NCBI RefSeq assembly: GCF_900107235.1
Contig: NZ_FNPF01000005.1
Span: 248,001 to 312,000, forward strand
Length of the DNA stretch: 64,000 bases
From: Citreimonas salinaria
GTDB lineage: Bacteria; Pseudomonadota; Alphaproteobacteria; Rhodobacterales; Rhodobacteraceae
Reading direction: 5' to 3'
Position numbers and translations under genes: made by a program. The notes under the pieces were generated by a model. The model saw nothing but the letters and a program-made list of their open reading frames with translations, ran no database searches and had not been told where the DNA came from. Below, in pieces: positions 26,171 through 35,800 of the stretch; the stretch's first letter is position 1; each line of letters opens with the position of its first letter.

Positions 26171-29100
26171 ATGCACGTCGTCTTCCGCGAAAGCCACGGT
26201 CTCGAGGAAACCGAGACGCCGACCGACCTGGGCCAGGACCCGGCGGACTTGGTCGTGCTGTCCTTCTCGGACAGCGACCTGGGCGCCTTCGCCGAAGGCT
26301 GGCATCGCGGAGGCGGACGCGACGGCCGCCTGCCCGCGCTGCGGCTGGCCAACCTCGCCGCGCTGAAGCACCCGCTGTCGGTCGACACCTACGTCGACAA
26401 CACGCTGTCGGGCGCCAAGGGAATCCTGATCCGGCTGATCGGTGGCGTGCCTTACTGGGCATACGGGCTGCAACAGGTGCGTGAGCTTGCACAGAGCAAG
26501 GGCATCGCGCTGGCCGTGCTGCCCGCCGACGGCCGCCCCGACGAGCGGCTTGATGCGCATTCGACGCTGCCGCGCTCGACGCTCCACCGGCTGACCGAAC
26601 TCTGCGACACCGGCGGCGCCGTGGCCGCGCAGGCGGCGCTGGCGCAGATGGCCATGGCGGCGGGGCTTTACGCGGGCCCCGTGCGCGGGTCCAAGGTGCT
26701 GCCCGTTGTCGGCGGCTGGACGCCCGAGGGCGGCGTCGCCTGCCCGGTGGCCAACCTGGTCCCGGACGACCGGCCGAAGGTGATGGTCGTCTTCTACCGC
26801 TCCTACCTGCTGGCCGCCGACCTCGCGCCGATCCAGGCGCTCTACGCCGCGTTCGAGGCCAAGGGCTACGCCGTGCGTGCGCTCTTTGCGCCGTCGCTCA
26901 AGGCGCCCGATGCGGCGGGCTGGCTCGCGCGGCAGGTGCGCCATTTCGCGCCCGACGCCGTGGTCAACGCCACCGCCTTTTCGGGCAAGGGCGCGGACGG
27001 CGCCTCGCCTCTGGACGCGGGCGGCGTGCCGGTCTTCCAGGTCGCGCTGGCCACCTCGACCCGCAAGGCCTGGGCCGAGGCCGAGCGCGGGTTGTCGCCC
27101 GCCGACCTCGCCATGCACGTGGTCCTGCCCGAGGTAGACGGCCGCATCCTGGGCGGCGTCGCGTCGTTCAAGCAACCGCAGGCCCGCGATCCCGACCTGC
27201 AATTCGCGCGCTTCGCCCACGTGGCGGCTCCTGATCGGGTCGATGCGATTGCCGACCGCGTCGATGGCTGGCTGCGCTTGGCGCGGCGCCCCGCCGCAGA
27301 CCGGCGCGTCGCGCTGGTCCTGTCGACCTACCCCGGCAAGGACTGGAACATGGGCCACGCGGTGGGGCTGGACGCGCCGGCATCCGCGCGCGCCATCGTG
27401 GACGACCTGCGCGCCGTCGGCTACGGCGTCGCCGACCTGCCGCACCGTTTCGAGGCACCCCTTGCCGACAGGCCGCTGCACTGGCCCGTCGCCGCGTACC
27501 GCACCGCGCTGGCGAGTCTGCCGCAGGCCCTGCGCGACGACCTGCACGCCGCCTGGGGCGCCCCCGAAGCTGACCCGGATGTCGACGGCGACGCCTTCCG
27601 CTTCGCCGCCCTGCCGCTGGGACAAAGCTGGCTGGCGCTGCAACCCGAACGCGGAACGCCCGACAATCGCGGCGACGAGTACCACGACCTGTCACGCACG
27701 CCGCGCCACGCCTACGTCGCCTTCTACCTCTGGCTGCAGCGCAACGCCGACGCGCTGGTGCATATCGGCGCGCACGGCACGCTGGAATGGCTGCCGGGCA
27801 AGTCCGTGGCGCTTTCGGCCGAATGCTGGCCCGAGGCGCTGACGGGGCCGCTGCCGGTGATCTACCCGTTCATCGTCAATGACCCCGGCGAGGCCGCGCA
27901 GGCCAAGCGTCGCATCGGCGCGTTGACCATCGGCCACGTCCCGCCGCCGATGCGCGACAGCCGCACCCCCGACCGGCTGGCGCGGCTGGAGGCGCTGCTG
28001 GACGAGTTCTCGAACGCCGACGGGCTGGACCCCGCCCGCCGCGACCGGCTGCAATCCGACATCCGCACCGAGGCTCAATCTCTGGGCGTCGAGGACGATC
28101 TCGGCCTCGACCGCGCGTCCTGCCCGGCCGAGGCGATCACCCGGATCGACCGCTTCGTCTGCGACGTGAAGGAAAGCCAGTTCGGCGACGGGCTGCACGT
28201 CTGGGGCCGGCCCGAGAGCGGCGCTGGCTTCGACACCACGGCCTCGGCTGACGCGGAACGGCAGGCGCTGCTCGACGCGCTGGACGGTCGGCGGATCGCG
28301 CCGGGGCCGTCGGGTTCGCCCTATCGCGGCCGGACGGACGTGCTGCCCACCGGGCGCAACCTGTTCACCACCGATCCGCGATCGGTGCCCAGCCGGGCGG
28401 CCCATGCGCAGGGCGTGCGCCTGGCCGAGGAACTGGTCCGCCGCCACCTGCAGGACGAGGGCGACTGGCCGCGTAGCCTCGTGGTCGACCTGTGGGGCTC
28501 GGCCACCATGCGCACGGCGGGCGAGGAATTCGCCATGGCGCTGCACCTGATGGGCGTCCGCCCCGTCTGGGACGCGGGCTCCGAACGCGTCTCGGGCATC
28601 GAGGTGCTGCCGATCGCCGAGCTCGACCGCCCGCGCGCCGACGTGACGCTGCGCGTCTCGGGCCTGTTCCGCGACGTGTTCCCGACGCTGACGGCGCTGC
28701 ACGCGCAGGCGGTGCGCGCGCTGGCCGCCCGTGACGAGGCGCCGGACTGGAACCCCTTCGCGGGCCGGGAAGCCCCCCCGCGCGTCTTCGGCCCCGCACC
28801 CGGCCAGTTCGGCCTGGGCATGGGCGACGCGCTGGAGCACTTCACCCCGGCCGCGCGGCAGGCAGCGGGCGAGGCGTGGTTGGCGGCGTCCTCCTGGGCG
28901 CAGGACGGCGAGCGCGCGGTGCGCGACCCGGACGGCATCCGGGACGCCGTGGCCGGTGCCGAGGCCTTCGTGCACCTGCAGGACCTGCCCGAGACCGACC
29001 TGCTGCTGGCGTCGGATTATGCCGCGCACGAGGCCGGCTTCGCCGCCGCGCAGGCGATCACCGGCGGGCACGCGACGCTCTACCACCTCGACTCGATCGA

Positions 29101-29461
29101 CCCTGCGAAGCCCCGCGCCCGCGCCCTGCCCGAAGAGATTGCCCGCGTCGTCATGGCCCGCGCGGCCAATCCCGACTGGGTCGCGGGGATGCGGCGGCAT
29201 GGCTTCCAAGGCGCGGCGCAGATCGCCGCCACGCTGGACCACATGGCCGCCTTCGCGCACCTGGCGGGGGCGGTGTCGCCGCACCTGTTCGACGCTTACC
29301 ACGACGCCACGCTGGGCCATGCCGAGACCGACGCCTTCCTACGCGACGCCAATCCCGGCGCACACGCGGCGATGAAGGCGCGGTTTGCCGACCTGCTGGC
29401 AGCGGGGCTGTGGCGCACGCGGCGCAACTCGGTTCTGGCCGGGCTGGAGGCCGGGGAATGA
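26171..29461 (+). CDS. cobN: Aerobic cobaltochelatase large subunit CobN
   Basis: 1096-residue subunit that binds hydrogenobyrinic acid a,c-diamide and cobalt. Cobalt insertion also needs the CobS/CobT AAA+ subunits, which are not in the window. Typical CobN/BchH elements include 'LKHPLSVDTYVDNTL', 'PDNRGDEYHDL', 'HIGAHGTLEWLPGK', 'PTGRNLFTTDPRSVPS' and 'VDLWGSATMRTAGEEFA'. ATG 26171 starts the protein; the longer frame from 26012 runs through cobW. Somewhat shorter than some CobN proteins (about 1200-1275). Overlaps cobG by 4 bp. Confidence 0.95.
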   Translation: MHVVFRESHGLEETETPTDLGQDPADLVVLSFSDSDLGAFAEGWHRGGGRDGRLPALRLANLAALKHPLSVDTYVDNTLSGAKGILIRLIGGVPYWAYGLQQVRELAQSKGIALAVLPADGRPDERLDAHSTLPRSTLHRLTELCDTGGAVAAQAALAQMAMAAGLYAGPVRGSKVLPVVGGWTPEGGVACPVANLVPDDRPKVMVVFYRSYLLAADLAPIQALYAAFEAKGYAVRALFAPSLKAPDAAGWLARQVRHFAPDAVVNATAFSGKGADGASPLDAGGVPVFQVALATSTRKAWAEAERGLSPADLAMHVVLPEVDGRILGGVASFKQPQARDPDLQFARFAHVAAPDRVDAIADRVDGWLRLARRPAADRRVALVLSTYPGKDWNMGHAVGLDAPASARAIVDDLRAVGYGVADLPHRFEAPLADRPLHWPVAAYRTALASLPQALRDDLHAAWGAPEADPDVDGDAFRFAALPLGQSWLALQPERGTPDNRGDEYHDLSRTPRHAYVAFYLWLQRNADALVHIGAHGTLEWLPGKSVALSAECWPEALTGPLPVIYPFIVNDPGEAAQAKRRIGALTIGHVPPPMRDSRTPDRLARLEALLDEFSNADGLDPARRDRLQSDIRTEAQSLGVEDDLGLDRASCPAEAITRIDRFVCDVKESQFGDGLHVWGRPESGAGFDTTASADAERQALLDALDGRRIAPGPSGSPYRGRTDVLPTGRNLFTTDPRSVPSRAAHAQGVRLAEELVRRHLQDEGDWPRSLVVDLWGSATMRTAGEEFAMALHLMGVRPVWDAGSERVSGIEVLPIAELDRPRADVTLRVSGLFRDVFPTLTALHAQAVRALAARDEAPDWNPFAGREAPPRVFGPAPGQFGLGMGDALEHFTPAARQAAGEAWLAASSWAQDGERAVRDPDGIRDAVAGAEAFVHLQDLPETDLLLASDYAAHEAGFAAAQAITGGHATLYHLDSIDPAKPRARALPEEIARVVMARAANPDWVAGMRRHGFQGAAQIAATLDHMAAFAHLAGAVSPHLFDAYHDATLGHAETDAFLRDANPGAHAAMKARFADLLAAGLWRTRRNSVLAGLEAGE

Positions 29462-30600
29462 GCGCGCCCATCGTCAAGGGCTGGTGCCCCGGCGCGCACC
29501 GCCCGATGCTGTCGGGCGACGGGCTGGTGGTGCGCGTCCGTCCCTTCCGCGCCGAGCTGACGGCCGAACAGGCGCTGGCGCTGTGCGACCTGGCGCGGCG
29601 CTTCGGCAGCGGCGCGCTCGACCTGACCTCGCGCGCGAACCTGCAGATCCGCGGCGTCGACGCCGAGGATCACCCGGCACTGCTGGCCGCGCTCGACGCG
29701 CTGGGCCTGATCGACGCCGACCCGGCCGTCGAGGCGCATCGCAACATCCTGATGGCGCCGGATTGGGCAAAGGGCGACCTGACCCACCGGCTGCACGACG
29801 CGTTGCTGACGACGCTGCCGCGCCTGCCCGACCTGCCGGGCAAGATGGGCTTCGCGCTGGATATCGGGACGGAGGCGTGGCTGCAGGCGGCCTCGGCCGA
29901 TTTCCGGTTCGAGATCGGGACGACCGGCCTGATCCTGCGCGCCGACGGTGCCGAGGGGGGCCGCCCGGTGACCGAGGCGACCGCGATGGCGGCGCTGGTC
30001 GAGATGGCCGCCTGGTTCGTCGACACCGGCGGGCTACGCGCCGGCCGCATGGCGCGCCATCTCCAAACCGGCTCCGCACTGCCCGCCGACTGGCAGGTCG
30101 CCCCGCCCCGCCCCGCCTCCGCCCCCGTCGAGCCGGGTCCGGCGTCAATCGGCACGATCCTCGGTGCGCCCTTCGGCGCGCTCGACGCGGCCGCGCTGAG
30201 CAAACTGATCCGCGACAGCGGCGCGACCCACCTGCGGCTGATGACCGACCGCCTTTTCCTGCTGCGCGGCGCGCGCGTGACCGAGGCGGAGGGCTTCGTC
30301 ACAGGCCCGGGCGACCCCGCCATGCGCGCCCATGCCTGCCCCGGCGCGCCCTACTGCCCGCAGGCCAGCATCGAGACGCGGCCGCTGGCGATGCGCCTCG
30401 CCGCGACCGCCCGCACAGACCACACCGTCCCGCTGCACGTCTCGGGCTGCGCCAAGGGCTGCGCCCATCCGCGCGCCGCCGCGATCACGCTCGTGGGCCG
30501 GGACGGACGTTTCGACCTTGTGAAGGACGGCGCGCCGTGGGACGCCCCGCACGCTGCGGGCCTCGATCCCCGCACCATCACCGATCTGGAAGACCTCTGA
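29458..30600 (+). CDS. cobG: Precorrin-3B synthase CobG
   Basis: 380-residue monooxygenase that converts precorrin-3A to precorrin-3B using O2, the step that defines the aerobic pathway. It belongs to the nitrite/sulfite reductase fold, with N-terminal ferredoxin-like 'LTSRANLQIRGV' and cluster cysteines C294-x5-C300-x30-C331-x3-C335 binding [4Fe-4S]. The start overlaps the cobN stop (ATGA) and its stop overlaps cobH (TGATG). No cobZ alternative is present. Confidence 0.92.
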   Translation: MSAPIVKGWCPGAHRPMLSGDGLVVRVRPFRAELTAEQALALCDLARRFGSGALDLTSRANLQIRGVDAEDHPALLAALDALGLIDADPAVEAHRNILMAPDWAKGDLTHRLHDALLTTLPRLPDLPGKMGFALDIGTEAWLQAASADFRFEIGTTGLILRADGAEGGRPVTEATAMAALVEMAAWFVDTGGLRAGRMARHLQTGSALPADWQVAPPRPASAPVEPGPASIGTILGAPFGALDAAALSKLIRDSGATHLRLMTDRLFLLRGARVTEAEGFVTGPGDPAMRAHACPGAPYCPQASIETRPLAMRLAATARTDHTVPLHVSGCAKGCAHPRAAAITLVGRDGRFDLVKDGAPWDAPHAAGLDPRTITDLEDL

Positions 30601-31229
30601 TGCCCTACAGCTACGAAACCGACGGCGCCGCGATCTACCGGCAATCCTTCGCCACGATCCGGGCCGAGGCCGATCTGGGCCGCTTTACGCCGGACGAGGA
30701 ACAGGTCGCCGTGCGCATGATCCACGCCGCCGGCATGGTCGGGCTGGAGCGTCACATCCGTTTTTCGCCCGGCTTCGTCGCCGCCGCGCGCGCCGCGCTG
30801 GAGGCAGGCCGTCCGATCCTGTGCGACGCGCGCATGGTGTCCGAGGGCGTCACGCGGCCGCGGCTGCCGTCCGACAACGCGGTTATCTGCACGCTGCACG
30901 AGGACGGCGTGCGCGACATGGCGCAGGAGATGGCCAACACGCGCAGCGCCGCCGCGCTGGAGCTGTGGCGCCCACACCTGTCGGGCGCGCTCGTGGCGAT
31001 CGGCAACGCGCCCACCGCGCTGTTCCACCTGCTCAACATGCTGGAAGACCCCGACTGCCCGCGCCCGGCCGCGATCATCGGTTGCCCGGTGGGCTTCGTT
31101 GGCGCGATGGAATCGAAGGACGCGCTGTGGGCAGCGCAGCCGGTGCCCTGCTGCATCGTCGAGGGCCGGCTCGGCGGCAGCGCGATCACCGTCGCCGCGA
31201 TCAACGCCATCGCGAGCCGCGCGGAATGA
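30600..31229 (+). CDS. cobH: Precorrin-8X methylmutase CobH
   Basis: 209-residue enzyme that moves a methyl group from C-11 to C-12, giving hydrogenobyrinic acid. The catalytic His is in 'VRMIHAAGMVG' (His42). Other motifs are 'ILCDARMVSEGVTR' and 'AIIGCPVGFVGAMESKDAL', and the C-terminal 'GSAITVAAINAI'. The length is typical. Coupled to cobG (1-bp overlap) and cobI (4-bp overlap). Confidence 0.96.
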   Translation: MPYSYETDGAAIYRQSFATIRAEADLGRFTPDEEQVAVRMIHAAGMVGLERHIRFSPGFVAAARAALEAGRPILCDARMVSEGVTRPRLPSDNAVICTLHEDGVRDMAQEMANTRSAAALELWRPHLSGALVAIGNAPTALFHLLNMLEDPDCPRPAAIIGCPVGFVGAMESKDALWAAQPVPCCIVEGRLGGSAITVAAINAIASRAE

Positions 31230-31957
31230 CCACGGCCGGCACGATCCACGGGCTGGGGCTCGGCCCTGGCGACCCGGACCTGATGAGCGTGCGCGCCGAC
31301 CGGTTGCTGCGGAATGCCCGCCACGTGGCCTATTTCCGCAAGGCGGGCAAGCCTGGCCAGGCGCGACGCATTGTCGACGGGATCCTGCCCGAATCGACGG
31401 TCGAGTTCCCTATGGAATACCCGGTGACGACCGAGATCCACTTCAGCGATCCGCGCTACAACGCGGTGCTGTCGGACTTTTACGCCGATTGCACCACGCA
31501 CCTGCGCGCGCTGGCCGAGGGCGGCGAGGACGTGGTCGTGCTGTGCGAAGGCGATCCGTTCTTCTACGGCTCGTTTATGCATCTCTACACGCGCCTGAAG
31601 GACCACGTGCCGGTGCAGGTGGTCCCGGCCATCACCGGCATGTCGGCGGCCTGGACCGCGACAGGAATGCCGGTCACCTGGGGCTGCGACGTGCTGTCGG
31701 TGCTGATGGGCACCCTGCCCGAGGACGACCTAGCCGACCACATGGCCCGCGCCGACGCGCTGGTGGTGATGAAGATCGGCCGCAACATGGACAAGATCCG
31801 CGGCGCCCTGCGCAAAGCTGGCCGCTACGACGACGCCTGGCTGGTGGAATACGCCAGCATGGAGGGCCAGACCGTGTCTCGCCTCGCCGACGCCGAAGGC
31901 CGCGTCACGCCCTACTTCTCGATCATCGTGGTGCACGGACAGGGGCGCCGGCCATGA
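31226..31957 (+). CDS. cobI: Precorrin-2 C20-methyltransferase CobI
   Basis: 243-residue SAM-dependent tetrapyrrole methylase. N-terminal 'GLGLGPGDPDLMSVRADRLL' (read in part), 'LCEGDPFFYGSF' and 'VVPAITGMSAAW' are the SAM/substrate signatures. The features 'MEYPV' and 'VMKIGRNMDKIRGAL' distinguish CobI/CbiL from other methylases. It makes precorrin-3A for CobG. ATGA overlaps couple it to cobH upstream and cobJ downstream. Confidence 0.95.
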   Translation: MTTAGTIHGLGLGPGDPDLMSVRADRLLRNARHVAYFRKAGKPGQARRIVDGILPESTVEFPMEYPVTTEIHFSDPRYNAVLSDFYADCTTHLRALAEGGEDVVVLCEGDPFFYGSFMHLYTRLKDHVPVQVVPAITGMSAAWTATGMPVTWGCDVLSVLMGTLPEDDLADHMARADALVVMKIGRNMDKIRGALRKAGRYDDAWLVEYASMEGQTVSRLADAEGRVTPYFSIIVVHGQGRRP

Positions 31958-32706
31958 GCGGATCGCTCGTCATCGCGGGCCTCGGTCCCGGCGCCGAGAC
32001 CCTGATCACACCCGAGGTGACGCAGGCGCTGGCGCAGGCCACGGACGTGGTCGGCTACATCCCCTACGTCGCGCGGGTGGCCGAACGTCCCGGCCTCACG
32101 CTGCACCCGTCCGACAACCGGGTCGAGCTGGAGCGGTCGCGCCACGCGCTCGAGATGGCGGCCGAGGGGCGGCAGGTGGTGGTCGTCTCCTCGGGCGACC
32201 CCGGCGTCTTCGCCATGGCCTCGGCCGTGTTCGAGGCGGTCGAGGCCGGGCCGCCGGAATGGCGCAACCTGGACATCCGCGTGATGCCGGGCATCACCGC
32301 GATGCTGGCCGCCGCCGCCCGCGCGGGCGCGCCGCTGGGGCACGATTTCTGCGCCATCAACCTCAGCGACAACCTCAAGCCGTGGGACCTGATCAAGAAG
32401 CGCCTGCGCCTCGCCGCCGAGGCCGATTTCGCCATGGCCTTCTACAACCCGCGCTCGAAGTCGCGGCCCGAGGGCTTCGCGCGCACGCTGGCGGTGCTGA
32501 ACGACGCCTGCCGAGACGCGCGCCCGGTGATCTTCGCCCGCGCAGTCTCGACCCCGGAGGAATCCATCCGCATCGTGCCGCTCCCGGAGGCGACACCCGA
32601 CATGGCCGACATGCGCTCCGTGGTCATCGTCGGCTCCTCGACCACGCGGATCATCCACCGCGACGGCGCGCCCTTCGTCTATACCCCGAGGTCGGTGCCG
32701 GCATGA
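31954..32706 (+). CDS. cobJ: Precorrin-3B C17-methyltransferase CobJ
   Basis: 250-residue tetrapyrrole methylase that contracts the ring, making precorrin-4. Motifs are 'VIAGLGPGAETLITPEV', 'DVVGYIPYV' (typical CobJ/CbiH), 'VVSSGDPGVFAMA', 'MPGITAMLAAAARAGAPLGHDF' (read in part) and 'AFYNPRSKSRP'. Overlaps cobI by 4 bp. Its last 28 bp (32679-32706) overlap the 3' end of the oppositely oriented cobK. Confidence 0.96.
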   Translation: MSGSLVIAGLGPGAETLITPEVTQALAQATDVVGYIPYVARVAERPGLTLHPSDNRVELERSRHALEMAAEGRQVVVVSSGDPGVFAMASAVFEAVEAGPPEWRNLDIRVMPGITAMLAAAARAGAPLGHDFCAINLSDNLKPWDLIKKRLRLAAEADFAMAFYNPRSKSRPEGFARTLAVLNDACRDARPVIFARAVSTPEESIRIVPLPEATPDMADMRSVVIVGSSTTRIIHRDGAPFVYTPRSVPA

Positions 32707-33434
32707 TCCAGCCAGCGCAGCGCGTCCGCGACCGAATGCACCTCGTCCCGCGCGGGCAGCGCCGGGCGGTCGATCATGATGACCGGCAGGCGAAGCGCCC
32801 GCGCGGCGGCGATCTTGGCCACCGCGCCGGTGCCGCCGGCGTTCTTCGACACGACGATCTGGGTTCCGTGCTCGCGCATCAGCGCAAGGTCGCCCTCCTC
32901 GGAGAATGGCCCGCGATCCACGATCACCGTCGCGTCCGGGAACGGCAGCGGCTCCTTCGGCGGATCGACGAGGCGCAGCAGGTAGGCGTGCTGCGGGTTG
33001 GGCGCGAAGTCCGCCAGGTGCATCCGCCCCACGGCCAGCATCACGCGGGCCCGCGGCCGGTCGAGCGCCGCAACGGCACCGGCGATGTGCGGAACGCGGA
33101 TCCACTCGTCGCCCGGCTGCGCCTGCCAGGGCGGCCGGGTCAGCGCGACCAGCGGCACGCGGGCCTCGGCGCAGGCGGCGACGGCATTGGCGCTCATCTG
33201 CGCGGCGAAGGGATGCGTCGCGTCGACCACGTGGGTGATCCCGTGGTCGCGCAGGTAGGCGACCAGCCCGTCGACGCCGCCGAAGCCGCCCACCCGCTGC
33301 GGCAGCGGCTGACGCACGGGGCGGTCGACTCGTCCGGCGAAACTGATCGTGCCCGAGATGCCCGCCTCGGCCAGTGCGCGGCACAGGGCCGTGGCCTCGA
33401 CCGTGCCGCCGAGGACAAGCAGGTTGGGTTTCAT
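32679..33434 (-). CDS. cobK: Precorrin-6A reductase CobK
   Basis: 251-residue NADPH-dependent reductase forming precorrin-6B. 'LLVLGGTVEATALCRAL' begins the nucleotide-binding fold; 'SFAGRV', 'VVDATHPFAAQMSANA' and 'VVSKNAGGTGAVAKI' are family segments. ATG 33434 is chosen because it starts the first strand; an in-frame ATG at 33458 lies inside cobL. It is inverted within the cob operon: its 3' end overlaps cobJ by 28 bp and its start codon overlaps the cobL start (CATG, 33432-33435). Confidence 0.95.
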   Translation of the reverse strand: MKPNLLVLGGTVEATALCRALAEAGISGTISFAGRVDRPVRQPLPQRVGGFGGVDGLVAYLRDHGITHVVDATHPFAAQMSANAVAACAEARVPLVALTRPPWQAQPGDEWIRVPHIAGAVAALDRPRARVMLAVGRMHLADFAPNPQHAYLLRLVDPPKEPLPFPDATVIVDRGPFSEEGDLALMREHGTQIVVSKNAGGTGAVAKIAAARALRLPVIMIDRPALPARDEVHSVADALRWLDHAGTDLGV

Positions 33435-34626
33435 GGCTGACGCTCCCTGGCTCACCATCGTCGGTCTGGGCGAGGATGGGCCGGATGGCCTCTGCGCCGC
33501 AAGCCGTCAGGCGCTGGAGGCGGCCGAAATCGTCATGGGGCCGCCGCGGCACCTGGCGCTGCTGCCGGAAGGCGGCGCGCGGCGCGTGGACTGGCCGGTG
33601 CCCTTCGCGGACGGGGTCGAGACGCTGCTGGGCTTTCGCGGCACGGCCACGGTGGCGCTGGCATCGGGCGACCCGTTCTGGTTCGGCGCCGGCACGACGC
33701 TGGCGAGACGGCTGGCGCCCGCGGAATGGCGCGCCTATCCCGGCCGGTCGGCGTTCTCGCTGGCGGCCGCGCGGCTGGGATGGCCGCTCGAGACGACCGC
33801 CTGCTTCGGCCTGCACGCGGCACCGCTGCCGCGCCTGCGCCCGGCGCTGGCGGCGGGGCGACGCCTGATCGTGCTGCTGCGCGACGGCGCCGCCGTGCGC
33901 GCGGTGGCCGAGTACCTCTGCGCCGAGGGCTTCGGCGCCTCGACCCTGTGGGTCCTGCAAGCCCTCGGCGGCCCGCGCGAGGCGATGATTGAGGCGCGCG
34001 CTGACGCGTTGTCGGGCGCATTCGCGCATCCGGTCTGCGTGGCGGTCGAAGTTCACGGCGACGGCGCCACCCTGCCGCTGGCCTCGGGCCGGCCGGACGA
34101 CTGGTTCGACAACGACGGCCAGCTCACGAAGCGCCCCGTGCGCGCGCTGACCCTGTCGGCCCTCGCCGCGCGCCCGTTCGAGCATCTTTGGGACATCGGC
34201 GGCGGCTCCGGCTCGATCGCGATCGAATGGCTGCTGAGCGATGCGACGCTGCGCGCCACCTGCGTCGAACGCGACCCGGCCCGCGCTACCCGCATCGCGG
34301 AAAACGCCGCAAGGCTGGGGCAGGACCGGCTGCGCGTGGTGACCGGCGCAGCACCCGATGCGCTCGAAGGGCTCGACCCTCCGGACGCTGTATTCGTCGG
34401 CGGCGGACTGTCGCAGGCGCTGCTCGACCGGCTGTGCGCGTTGCGCCCCGGCACGCGCATCGTCGCCAACGCCGTCACGCTGGAGTCGGAGGCCCTGCTC
34501 GGCAGCGCGCACGCCCGCCTCGGCGGCGATCTTCTGCGGCTGGAGCTGTCGCAGGCAGCACCCATCGGTCCCAGGCGCGGCTGGAAGGCTGCCTACCCGA
34601 TCGTGCAATGGAGCGTCACGCTGTGA
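33433..34626 (+). CDS. cobL: Precorrin-6Y C5,15-methyltransferase (decarboxylating) CobL
   Basis: 397-residue fusion. The N-terminal half (about 1-200) is a CbiE-type tetrapyrrole methylase (IVGLGEDGPDGL, 'LASGDPFWFGAG'). The C-terminal half (about 215-397) is a CbiT-type Rossmann methyltransferase with 'LWDIGGGSGSIAIEWL' and 'DAVFVGGGLSQ'. It methylates C-5 and C-15 and decarboxylates the C-12 acetate. The ATG overlaps the divergent cobK ATG. Ends in a GTGA overlap with cobE. Confidence 0.95.
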   Translation: MADAPWLTIVGLGEDGPDGLCAASRQALEAAEIVMGPPRHLALLPEGGARRVDWPVPFADGVETLLGFRGTATVALASGDPFWFGAGTTLARRLAPAEWRAYPGRSAFSLAAARLGWPLETTACFGLHAAPLPRLRPALAAGRRLIVLLRDGAAVRAVAEYLCAEGFGASTLWVLQALGGPREAMIEARADALSGAFAHPVCVAVEVHGDGATLPLASGRPDDWFDNDGQLTKRPVRALTLSALAARPFEHLWDIGGGSGSIAIEWLLSDATLRATCVERDPARATRIAENAARLGQDRLRVVTGAAPDALEGLDPPDAVFVGGGLSQALLDRLCALRPGTRIVANAVTLESEALLGSAHARLGGDLLRLELSQAAPIGPRRGWKAAYPIVQWSVTL

Positions 34627-34994
34627 TCGTCGCCGGCTTTGGGTTCCGCGCGGCCGCGACCGCGGACAGCCTGCGCGACGCGCTCGCCCGCGCGGGCAAG
34701 GACGCCGACGCGCTGGCCACCGCCGCCGACAAGGCCGAGGCGCCGGCCTTCCGCGCGCTTGCCGACGCGCTGTCCCTGCCCGTCACCGCCGTCCCGCCTG
34801 AGGCGCTGGCGGCGCAGGAGACCGCCACGCACTCGGAAGCATCCCTAGCCGCGCATGGCACCGGCTCGGTCGCCGAAGCCGCCGCCCTCGCCGCCGCCGG
34901 TCCCGGCGCGCGGCTGCTTGCACCCAGGGCGATCTCGGGCGACAGGATGGCCACCTGCGCGCTTGCCACGACACGGACGGAAGCGACACCATGA
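34623..34994 (+). CDS. cobE: CobE-type cobalamin biosynthesis protein (CbiG C-terminal-like)
   Basis: 123-residue protein similar to the C-terminal domain of CbiG. '[20 protein letters not shown]' starts the fold; '[11 protein letters not shown]' is the conserved loop. CobE is needed for aerobic B12 synthesis in Pseudomonas denitrificans but its exact chemistry is not settled. GTG 34623 is chosen for the GTGA overlap with cobL and a GGAG site nine bases upstream; ATG 34608 is in frame. Overlaps cobM by 4 bp. Confidence 0.85.
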   Translation: MIVAGFGFRAAATADSLRDALARAGKDADALATAADKAEAPAFRALADALSLPVTAVPPEALAAQETATHSEASLAAHGTGSVAEAAALAAAGPGARLLAPRAISGDRMATCALATTRTEATP

Positions 34995-35800
34995 CAGTGC
35001 ATTTCATCGGCGCCGGCCCCGGCGCGCCCGACCTGCTGACCCTGCGCGGCCGCGACCTGATCGCCGCCTGCCCGGTCTGCCTCTACGCCGGGTCGCTGGT
35101 GCCCGAGGCGGTGCTGGACCATTGCCCGCCCGGCGCGCGGATCGTGAACACCGCGCCGATGGACCTCCACGCGATCATGGACGAGATCCGCGCCGCGCAC
35201 GACGCGGGCCACGACGTGGCGCGGCTGCATTCCGGCGACCTGTCGGTCTGGTCCGCGATGGGCGAACAGATCCGCCGCCTGCGCGCGCTGGACATTCCCT
35301 TCACCGTCACGCCCGGCGTGCCGTCCTTCTCGGCCGCCGCCGCCGCCCTCGGGGCCGAGTTGACCCTGCCCGGCCTCGCGCAATCGGTGGTGCTGACCCG
35401 CACGCCGGGGCGCGCCTCGTCGATGCCGCGGGGCGAGACGCTGGCCAACTTCGCCGCGACCGGCGCGACGCTGGCGATCCACCTGTCGATCCAGAACCTC
35501 CGCTCGGTCGTCGCCGACCTGACGCCCGCCTACGGCGCCGACTGCCCGGTGGCGATCGTCTTCCGCGCCTCTTGGCCGGACGAGCGCATCCTCCGCGGCA
35601 CGCTGGCCGACATCGAAAGCCGCCTCGACGACGGCATCACCCGCACCGCGCTGATCCTCGTGGGTCCGGCGCTGGCCGGCGAAGGCTTCGACGAAAGCCG
35701 GCTTTACGCTGCGGATTACGACCGCCGCTACCGCCCGCAATCGGCCGAAAGCCCCTGGGCCGGCTGGACCCCCGAGAGCGAGAGGGCCGACGATGGCTGA
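34991..35800 (+). CDS. cobM: Precorrin-4 C11-methyltransferase CobM
   Basis: 269-residue tetrapyrrole methylase making precorrin-5. Motifs are '[20 protein letters not shown]', '[14 protein letters not shown]' (typical CobM/CbiF), '[20 protein letters not shown]' (read in part) and '[22 protein letters not shown]' (read in part). The length is typical. ATGA overlap with cobE; the last 8 bp overlap the start of cobB. Confidence 0.95.
   Translation: MTVHFIGAGPGAPDLLTLRGRDLIAACPVCLYAGSLVPEAVLDHCPPGARIVNTAPMDLHAIMDEIRAAHDAGHDVARLHSGDLSVWSAMGEQIRRLRALDIPFTVTPGVPSFSAAAAALGAELTLPGLAQSVVLTRTPGRASSMPRGETLANFAATGATLAIHLSIQNLRSVVADLTPAYGADCPVAIVFRASWPDERILRGTLADIESRLDDGITRTALILVGPALAGEGFDESRLYAADYDRRYRPQSAESPWAGWTPESERADDG

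Noticed and set aside
26171-29461. CobN as a magnesium chelatase BchH subunit
   Set aside because: It lies among cobW and cobG-cobL behind a cobalamin riboswitch and no photosynthesis genes are nearby, so the cobalt role fits better.
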